Below the pieces are notes generated by a model. It was not told the DNA's origin and searched no databases. It saw only the letters and a program-made list of their open reading frames with translations. The position numbers and the translations under genes are program-made. From assembly GCA_023145595.1 (NCBI GenBank), contig JAGLDM010000212.1, positions 1-15,531 of the forward strand: a stretch of 15,531 bases of DNA, in the 5' to 3' direction. This document shows positions 15,150 through 15,531 of this stretch, one piece after another. Source of the stretch: Flavobacteriaceae bacterium (lineage in GTDB: Bacteria; Bacteroidota; Bacteroidia; Flavobacteriales; Flavobacteriaceae). The first letter of the stretch is position 1; each line of letters starts with the position of its first letter.

Positions 15150-15531
15150 TAGAGTAATTTTAAATATTGGTTACTTAAGACTTCAAAATTATGATTTTTT
15201 TTGACATAGTCATAACCTAATTCTCCCATTTTATTTAAATCTTCAGTTGATAGTCTATAGAGTTTTTCGATTCCCTCTTTAATTGCGAGTGAATTTTCGG
15301 CTTTTACCGTAATTCCACAACCGGATAATTCCACAGGATCTTTGATCAAATTAGAGGAAACCAAAACGGGTTTCTTGGCTAACATGTAATCAAAATATTT
15401 ATTTGAGGAAACCCCATAATCAAATAAAGGAGTATTATTTCTGCCTATAAAACACACGTTAAAAGTGGACAGAATTCCTTGCACTTGATTTTTAGTCACC
15501 TTAGATATAAAAGTAATATTAGATTGATTTA
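15149..15531 (-). CDS. Glycosyltransferase family 4, C-terminal part (5' end outside window)
   Basis: The minus-strand frame is open from the right edge to TAA at 15149-15151; an in-frame GTG at 15499 is not a true start, since coding sequence continues upstream to the edge. About 126 residues are visible. DYGVSSNKYFDYMLAKKPVLVSS is the donor-binding motif of GT4/GT-B glycosyltransferases, in which a Ser-Asn-Lys run precedes the D-Y-M-x-A-x-K-P segment. An alpha/beta tail follows, with the GCGITVKAEN and LGYDYVKKNHNFEVLSNQYLKLL segments expected at the C-terminus. It would add a sugar to a lipid-linked polysaccharide intermediate; donor and acceptor are unknown. The 1-bp overlap with the sugar-1-phosphate transferase places it in the same operon. 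Confidence 0.88.
   Translation of the reverse strand, partial: NQSNITFISKVTKNQVQGILSTFNVCFIGRNNTPLFDYGVSSNKYFDYMLAKKPVLVSSNLIKDPVELSGCGITVKAENSLAIKEGIEKLYRLSTEDLNKMGELGYDYVKKNHNFEVLSNQYLKLL

Overview
The window looks like chromosomal DNA of a Bacteroidota bacterium, most likely a marine or environmental Flavobacteriaceae. The DNA is AT-rich and Shine-Dalgarno sequences are not evident. Promoter-like sites resemble the Bacteroidota -7 box (TAnnTTTG). The gene content is typical of the group: a TonB-dependent receptor with a DUF4249 lipoprotein, a PorV/PorQ-family outer-membrane protein, and a DUF4105/Lnb-type protein. No species can be named from the sequence alone.

Layout. Bases 1-2265 (+) hold the C-terminal part of a TonB-dependent receptor and a DUF4249 lipoprotein 4 bp behind it, a probable outer-membrane uptake pair. 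Bases 2266-2604 carry no gene but contain a degenerate inverted repeat of about 190 bp. An LpxD-type acyltransferase (-) and DNA topoisomerase III (+) are divergent around 3595-3789. An EamA permease and an SF2 helicase lie on the minus strand (6137-8748). The helicase is divergent from an RluE-type pseudouridine synthase (+) across a perfect palindrome that gives a -7 box to both strands. Phosphatidylserine synthase (-, 9595-10341) is followed by a plus-strand run: a YheT-type hydrolase, a PorV/PorQ-family barrel protein and an Lnb-like protein, the last two overlapping by 4 bp. At the right edge (13767-15531, -) are a polyprenyl-phosphate sugar-1-phosphate transferase and the C-terminus of a GT4 glycosyltransferase. 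They are the downstream end of a surface polysaccharide cluster that continues beyond the window.

How the genes fit together. Most of the window serves the cell envelope: outer-membrane transport, lipid A N-acylation, phospholipid head-group synthesis, probable lipoprotein N-acylation and polysaccharide initiation. TopB, the helicase and the pseudouridine synthase are housekeeping nucleic-acid enzymes. I found no integrase, transposase, CRISPR array, tRNA, rRNA or defence cassette. The items most worth a second look are the inverted repeat at 2338-2527, the changed TOPRIM acidic motif of TopB, the PorV-like/Lnb-like coupled pair, and the symmetric divergent promoter at 8763-8778.
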